Positions 57,875 through 64,000 of a stretch of DNA of 64,000 bases are shown here, in pieces. A program made the translations under genes and the position numbers. This DNA comes from Leucogyrophana mollusca (Eukaryota > Basidiomycota > Agaricomycetes > Boletales). The stretch lies in contig MU266438.1 of assembly GCA_021014945.1 (NCBI GenBank), positions 1 through 64,000 on the forward strand, given 5' to 3'. The notes beneath the pieces are model-generated. The model was not told the origin of the DNA, searched no databases, and saw only the letters and a program-made list of their open reading frames with translations. Position 1 is the stretch's first letter; every line of letters starts with the position of its first letter.

Positions 57875-59757
57875 ATGCCATCACTTTCTGATCAAATAGA
57901 TCACCTAGTGTCCTCTGCCAAGGCCATTCGAACCAGCGCAGAGGCCATCACCGAAAAAAATGGGCCCGGCACAAGCACATTCACCAGCGCCGTCCTCAAC
58001 ACGCCTCTCGGCGACCTTATCCGCGATATCGACTCTTCCGAGCTCGGTCTTTTCACCATAGTGCAGCCCACACGTCCTGCAGGCCAGGCAGCGCCTGAGG
58101 TGGATGCGCGTGGCGTACGTAAGGGCGAGATATCCCGCGTCGAGTTCCCTGGGGCGACTCCGCTTAGGAAACCTCCGTCGCGACGCGATGAGGTGCTTAA
58201 GCCGGCGGATTTTGAGCCTGAGGTATATGCACAAGCTGCATTGAAGTATCTTGACCGTTAGTGAGTTCATGTGACTCCCACATCCCATTCGTTGTCTGAT
58301 GTACGCCGGATAAGTCAATCCATACGGCCTATGCCGCGCGCAAGATCTCAGGTGCTTGCTATCATAGAACAGCTAGACGACATGCGAGATAATATTCGGA
58401 GACTAAACGAAACGCTGCAGCAAGTCAGTCGCTCTGATGATAGCATTCGCCTGACGGACTCGACATTCAACTTTTAGGTTACGAGCACAGGTCCAACCAG
58501 TGTCCCCATCTCTCGGAATGTCAGCGACGAGGAAAACCGCATACAGTATCTGCAGGATAGACTTAGGGAGCTCCGACGAGAGGTATGTTCCGTCTCGTTC
58601 TCACAATGACATCAAAATAAACGATCTTGCAGAAAGAGAACATGCTGCGCACAACAGCTGAAGTGCGATCGCAGTCCGGCCGCGCCAAACCTGCCCCGAA
58701 GGCACGACCTCCGCCGGAGCCCGAGCCCCAAGAAGATATGTTCTGGAACACCCCTGCAGCGTCCGCGCGCACACTCCGCTTTACCGACAACCTCTTGAAT
58801 GAAGAAGTCGATCTAGGGGATGTGTCCGTGATGTCCTTCACGAGCCCTGTGCCCCCACCGCGCTCCATGCTCACGGCCATTGGGGACCTTGGCAACTCCG
58901 GCGGCGACAGATCTCTGGACGGCCCGGAGGACGTTGCTGACCCACGGATCAATGATTCGATGATGAGCGACGCAGATGCAAACGATGACTCCATTTTTGC
59001 CCCAACCTTAGACGGCCCAGATGAGGAGGAGGATGGGAATGATGAGGGGGAGCCCACCGTTGTGCTCAAGAAAGCTCCCGAGTCTCCTCCATCTACGTCA
59101 CCTTCTCTGGTGACTGAAGGCCCGATTGGAGCCCCCCCAGGAGTGTCAACGCCACCGCACCCTGCCAGCACTAAACCTTCAGAGTCCGCCAAGAAACCAA
59201 AGGTCCGTGTGAACAATGAAATGGAGCGCATAGTGGTAAGGAGTAGTCTCCCGTCATGTATCAACAAACTCACAGTTACACAGGGAAAGATCTGGTCGTC
59301 AGTAGGCGAGATTATTATGCCCGGACATCCCTTCGACACGACGGGCGGGAATGGAACTAAGCCTCCTCGCGCAAAAGAAACACTGTAGGTCGCTCGTGCA
59401 TGGCTATAGATAAGGTCTATTAGCTTAATACCACCCTCAGCGCACACCTCCAATCGCTATCCTCACAGGAAGCCTCTCCCGCCTCTCCGACAGGGTCAAG
59501 CCTTTCCTCGCTTGCCACGACCGCACCTCCTTCGACAGGGCAGCCCACAACACAACAGATTCTCATCGCTCACCTCCTCTTGACACTCCTTTCCGCGCAG
59601 CCGAGCTTCTCAATGCCCCTAAGCAGGTTAAAGGAAGCACTCGCGGAGAAGGTTGGTGGTGCTGCAGGTGGTACTCGGGCGTTATACGGCTGTGTGGCGA
59701 AGAAGCTGATAAGGATCGAGAGAGGCGGAGGAGAGCAGGTCGTCAAGTTCGATGCAT
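57875..59757 (+). CDS. Spc34-like (DASH complex) protein with long C-terminus
   Basis: At least six exons give about 550 residues. The N-terminal part resembles DASH subunit Spc34: FTSAVLNTPLGDLIRDIDSS, then ELGLFTIVQ, and later FEPEVYAQAALKYLDR joined to YQSIRPMPRARSQVL. A coiled-coil follows (DDMRDNIRRLNETLQQ and NRIQYLQDRLRELRRE). The middle is acidic and Pro/Ser-rich (DEEEDGNDEGE). The end, ILIAHLLLTLLSAQPSFSMP to KLIRIERGGG, looks like a small helical or winged-helix unit. Spc34 helps the DASH/Dam1 ring attach kinetochores to microtubules. The length is well above yeast Spc34 (about 295), so the assignment is tentative. Splice phases agree at all joins. Confidence 0.5.
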
Positions 59758-60084
59758 AATCGCGATTGTCTTTCGCACACGTGATCGTAAATTTCACTTT
59801 TGATCCCATCAGAATTGGACTTCCCCGCGCCATGCTGTGAGTACGGAATACCCACATATCGACTTCCGTCGGCATTCTGGTGCCAAGTGAACCTGGTGGT
59901 CTTTCGATTCCGAATCACCGAATCACTTCTGATCCCAGAGTCGGGACCTGGTCCAAATAGAGATGAGTAGGAGCGCATGACAGGTATCGTAATACTAAGA
60001 ATCGATGAAATCGTTGATAAAGCGCACAGGTGAAGCGAATTATCGCTGAGCTTCACCCACATCTATCTCCCCCAAATTATCTAC
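59758..60084. other. Intergenic spacer
   Basis: 327 bp between two plus-strand genes, likely the GMC promoter. Nothing specific seen. Confidence 0.4.
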
Positions 60085-62778
60085 ATGGCCCAACTAGCAG
60101 ACGAGCAGTTCGATATCATTTTCGCTGGAGGTGCGATCCACACCCAGAACCTCTGTAGTTTTCTAACGTATGTTCTATTAGGGGGAACGGCTGCATGTGT
60201 AGTGGCCGGTCGGCTGGCTGCTGCAGATCCTTCGTTGAGGATACTGGTATTGGAGGCGGGGAAACACACCCGTGATCAGGATGCACACATACAACCATTC
60301 CGGTTCATTTCCCATCTAGCTCCAACTAGCACGACTGTCACTTTCAATATCTCCAACCCAAGCAAGCACCTGCGCGGACGTGCAGCGATCGTTCCCTCTG
60401 GACGATGTGTTGGAGGAGGCTCTAGCGTAAACTGTCAGTTTGCGAGAACAGTCTATTGAAGTTGCCGGTCTAACTCTTTGTTCTAGTCGCCGCGTACACC
60501 CGTGCTTCTCCATCCGATTATGATGACTGGGAAACAATTTACAGAAATCCGGGGTGGGGTTCAAAGGATCTCATCCCACTCTTCAAGAAGGTATGCTTCT
60601 GACATGATTTCAGAAGTGTAGACTTAAACGATGGTTTTGTGGCGTCAGACTGAAACGTACCAAGTCCTCCCTGACCAGGTTAACCACGGGTACTCTGGGC
60701 CTCTCAAGGTCTCACGTGGCGGCATACAATCGAACGTCGGAAAGGAGTTCTTAGAAGTCGCTAAGCAGTACGACCCAGAGCGTGAGGTTGGCGGGGACGT
60801 TGCCGATTTGATAAAGTGTAATGTGTATGGTGTGAGTGCAATCTTTCGCGGCATATCCCTCATTGCTTAGACCGCCAATCTGCATGGGCATAGCCTTGTG
60901 CAAAGTAAGGAAACATGGATCTCGTCTACCACTACCCGTCATTGATATGTTTGATAGATGGATTGATGGAGAGAGCGGAAGACGCTCGGACGCAGCTCAT
61001 CACTTCATATATAACCAGCGAGAGAACATCAACTTGCAGGTTCTCGATGGCAAGCGCGTGAAGCGAGTAGTAATCGAGTGGGTACCCCCGCAACTCCCAT
61101 CGCCCATTCCTTTTGTTGATCTGAGCCTACCTGAAAAGGAATGGTCGAGCAGTAGGCGTAGAGTATGTTATCGACACGTTATCTTGTCCCGGGACCGAGC
61201 AGTCTTTATCCTTTGCGCGAGCCTCCCGGCTTGTTGTTGTCTCTGCGGGTGCCTTCGGGTCACCCGGGATCTTGGAAAGGTCGGGAATCGGTGCCAGTGC
61301 CATCTTGAAGCAGCATGGTGTAGAGGAGATCGTCGATCTTCCTGGAGTCGGCGAGAACTATCAAGGTACGTTAGACATACAACTTCTACTTATCGAACTG
61401 AATATCCTGACCTTCGTCAAGACCACAACGTATCATTTGTCCCTTACCTGGCCTCCGATCAAGCAGAAACACTGGACCCGTTGTTCCGCGGGGACCAGGA
61501 GGCGCTTGCGAGTACGTGTTACTTCTGTTGGTCTTTTCTCATTGACCACTGTCGCCATTCCAGCGTCCTTCCAACAATGGGCGAAAGATGGTAAAGGTCC
61601 GGTGGCACAAAAGTTTGTTACGATTCTCCTTGCCTGGCAATTCCTTACATATTTCTACAGCGGTGTAGATGCAGCGTTGAGACTGCGCCCCAATTCCGAT
61701 GAACTCAACGAGCTAGGACCTAGTTTCCAGGACAGATGGCAGACTTTCTTTGCGAACAAACCCGACAAGGCTATCGCGGCTGTCGCCCCAATCGCAGCGT
61801 TTGTCAACTGCCGAGGCTGGTTAACAAACATACTAACTGAAGTGAAATTTGCCACAGGTTTTTGGGCGATTTCTCCGCTGCCCCACCTCGCAATTATCTC
61901 TCGGCGTGTTACTTTACGGTATGCGTTTCTTATAGTTTGACTGGTTGCCTGTGCAGATAACCCTCGCGTCAGTTTTACCCTGCATCTACCGGCAGCGTAC
62001 ATATCAAATCCGGGAATGACGCGAACGCAGCGCCAGATTTCACGGCAGGGTTTCTTTCAGAGTGCGCGCCCTTCATAATGCTTCCATATCGCATCGCTGA
62101 CCGCCTGAAAGTCCCTCGGACCTAGCGCCCCTCAGACTTGGGTACAAGAAAACGCGAGAGCTCCTTCGTCGCATGCCCGTCTACAGGGGAGAGTACATCC
62201 CTTCCCACCCACCATTCACGGATGGAAGTGCAGCGAAGTGCGGTGAAGCCTGTGGCCCAGTTGCCATTTCGGCGCCGGACATTACCTATTCACCTGAGGA
62301 TGATGAAGTCATTGATAACTTCCACCGCGATGTTGGTAAGTCACTCTAGCTGTAGCTATGGTTGGATATCACCTCACCACCCAGCACAGTCCAAACTGCA
62401 TGGCACTCGGTACGGAAGGCCTTGCTACTTGTCCACCAGGCTCCTCTCACCCTTTCCATCCGAACAGTTGGGCACATGCGCCATGAAGCCTCGTGAAGAG
62501 GGCGGAGTCGTCGATCATTACCTCAACGTATACGGCGTAGAAGGGCTCAAAGTCGCAGGTACGCCGATAGCCAAGCTCGCCGATCCGTAACACTCACATA
62601 GCTTTTAGACTTGTCTATTGCCCCGTCTAACGTTGGTGCAGTAAGTGGATAGGTCATGTCTACCACTTGCGGATAGCTGACTGGTCTCAACTAGAATACG
62701 TATTCCACGGCTTTGGTCGTTGGGGAAAAGGCGGCGGTTATTATTGCCAAAGAGCTGGGAATTAAGGGTGTCGTTTGA
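60085..62778 (+). CDS. GMC oxidoreductase, alcohol oxidase type
   Basis: About a dozen exons give some 640 residues. The start MAQLADEQFDIIFAGG joins across an intron to GTAACVVAGRLAAADPSLRI, the FAD Rossmann motif, with LEAG after it. PSGRCVGGGSSVN is the GMC signature 1. GASGSPGILERSGIG is signature 2. VQTAWHSLGTCAMKPREEGG holds the catalytic His, and the end reads LSIAPSNVGANTYSTAL. The order and the segment YKKTRELLRRMPVYRGE match methanol/alcohol oxidases (AA3_3 type), which oxidise primary alcohols to aldehydes with H2O2 release. Relatives are often peroxisomal or secreted. The C-terminus here ends in KGVV, not a PTS1. A splice near 62078-62143 gives a loop shorter than usual. Confidence 0.88.
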
Positions 62779-63329
62779 CTTGATATCAAGATGTTACCCC
62801 GCTTCATGTGGAACTACTGCAACGAAACAGTCGGCGTCGCGAAGGATGGCCTCGCTTGCATACCATGAAGGAGGCCATTTGGGAGCCGCCTGGGTTGCAT
62901 AAATTAAATGTACTATTTTCAAGATTGAAATCAAACAGACTTGTCTGCATACCCCCTCTCTCCCGAGGTACTAGTAGTGAGCGCTTGAGCGCTTGAGCCT
63001 CAGTGCACATACGATCGGCAGTCAAATTATTTCCACTGGTAGTTGAAGAGACAGCTATACCTAGCCTAGCTACAACCGAAACGTCGTCAAGGATTAGAGA
63101 TAAAAGGGGTGGTGTGTAGAAGTGGAGAACGCTACCTTCACAGGTACCATTCAGTAATGCCCTGAATGCAAGAAGAATATGTGTGTACAATGTGCAGGGG
63201 GGAACAAGGTCAGATGAGCACAACCCAGAGATGTCGGGGGCTGGGTGATTATGTAGGGCCAACACGGTCGATGATCAAACGAGGGAGATAGAAAAGAAAG
63301 GTATAAACACAAGTATCGAATATAAGATC
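62779..63329. other. Convergent 3' spacer
   Basis: 551 bp between convergent gene ends. Contains GAGCGCTTGAGCGCTTGAG near 62980 (a short tandem repeat). No gene recognised. Confidence 0.4.
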
Positions 63330-64000
63330 CTAAGAGTCCCTGAAACTTGCCCCTGGGTCTAAAGGTCCCAACGGTCCGTACTTCTCACTCGGTCGTCCGT
63401 AGTTTCGTTGATCTATGGTATGCACAGGGGTCGTGGGGGACATAGGCGAGAATGTGGAGGGTGCGGTCTCCGATGATGCCGACCGTGACATTGGAGCGTA
63501 TCCCATCAGGTGCTGCTGAGACGGATTATCCGACAGCTGGTACCGGGCAGCGAAGGAGGCTGACTGCGGCGTCCGTGACTGGTGGCCCGGCTCATCGTCA
63601 AATCCCGACTCCAACATCGCCTCCAGCTCAGCCCCTCCAAGCGTGGTTGCGTTGTTCGTCGAAGTTGCTGGTGTGAACAGACCGACAGGAGGAGGGGGGT
63701 ATTGGCTATTGTTCTCGTTGTAGCCTCCAATTTGTGGGCCCCAATGATCGTCGTCTGACGAAGCAACAGAGAGCGTGTCTGAGCCGTCGTACTGGCTCCG
63801 TATGTCTCCGCGCACGCCCAAAAGGTCGTTCTCGCTTGCGACGTAGCCTGCGGGGTGGAGACGCTCGAAATCTCGCCGACGTCGCTCCTCACGCTTGAGC
63901 TTCCGTAGGCGTGACCGTTCCCAATCTTCCCACCGACGTAATGGCACGGATGAACCATCGAAAACGCCTGCCCCTGCACCATGGCCCTTGTCCTTGGCTT
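63330..64000 (-). CDS. Probable chitin synthase, C-terminal end (partial)
   Basis: The minus-strand frame is open to the window edge, so only the last ~223 residues are visible and the start lies beyond 64000. It reads GAGVFDGSSVPLRRWEDWER, then RLRKLKREERRRRDFERLHP, then SQYDGSDTLSVASSDDDHWG, QIGGYNENN and YPPPPVGLF. This charged and Ser-rich tail is what I recall for a group of basidiomycete chitin synthases, following the membrane part. The catalytic QRRRW and EDR motifs are outside the window, so the call depends on the tail alone. The final ~100 residues are low-complexity and probably cytosolic. It converges with the GMC gene. Confidence 0.6.
   Translation of the reverse strand, partial: AKDKGHGAGAGVFDGSSVPLRRWEDWERSRLRKLKREERRRRDFERLHPAGYVASENDLLGVRGDIRSQYDGSDTLSVASSDDDHWGPQIGGYNENNSQYPPPPVGLFTPATSTNNATTLGGAELEAMLESGFDDEPGHQSRTPQSASFAARYQLSDNPSQQHLMGYAPMSRSASSETAPSTFSPMSPTTPVHTIDQRNYGRPSEKYGPLGPLDPGASFRDS

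Noticed and set aside
58563..59453. Long minus-strand frame opposite the Spc34-like gene
   Set aside because: It mirrors codons of the plus-strand exon; the plus strand has consistent splice phases and family-like motifs.

Overview
The window reads as nuclear DNA of a filamentous basidiomycete, most likely an Agaricomycete; a Rhizoctonia/Ceratobasidium-like fungus would fit, but that is inference. The grounds are dense genes on both strands, many GT-AG introns of about 45-80 nt, and families typical of these fungi: a DUF6534 membrane protein, a coiled-coil F-box protein, a fungal SLATT protein, Con-6 and a chitin synthase tail. I recognise no transposon, CRISPR array or rRNA. Gene models below were joined by hand from splice signals and reading phase.

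Layout. 0.5-13 kb: a membrane-anchored laccase-like multicopper oxidase, an HbrB-type TORC2 subunit, Con-6 with a compact stress-type promoter, dynamitin, an intron-containing tRNA-Ser(GCU), an isoaspartyl peptidase/asparaginase, an orphan Cys-containing protein and a dysferlin-domain peroxin. 13-20 kb: GPI18/PIG-V mannosyltransferase, an alpha/beta hydrolase, and a flavin monooxygenase with an N-terminal NTF2-like domain. 20.1-29.2 kb: an accessory region built by segmental duplication. Copy A carries an intact SLATT (SMODS/SLOG-associating 2TM) protein, an amino-acid permease and a rhodopsin-like 7TM protein. Copy B keeps a broken SLATT start, a scrap of the permease and a second 7TM gene. 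29-39 kb: FAD-dependent dehydrogenase, WDR83/MORG1-like WD40 protein, two F-box proteins, and a mitochondrial LETM1-like protein with a GC-AG intron. 39-50 kb: a DUF6534 7TM gene split by a 12-nt microexon, an orphan gene, Mediator subunit 27 and a DUF7082 (MedA-like) regulator. 50-64 kb: a large DOCK-type Rho/Rac GEF, an Spc34-like protein, an alcohol oxidase-type GMC oxidoreductase and the C-terminal end of a probable chitin synthase.

Most genes are single housekeeping or regulatory loci rather than one pathway. Polarity and wall growth recur as themes (HbrB, DOCK GEF, chitin synthase, GPI18, dynamitin). The most unusual part is the 20-29 kb block, where a homologue of a bacterial-immunity-type 2TM effector sits in a recently duplicated and decaying segment.
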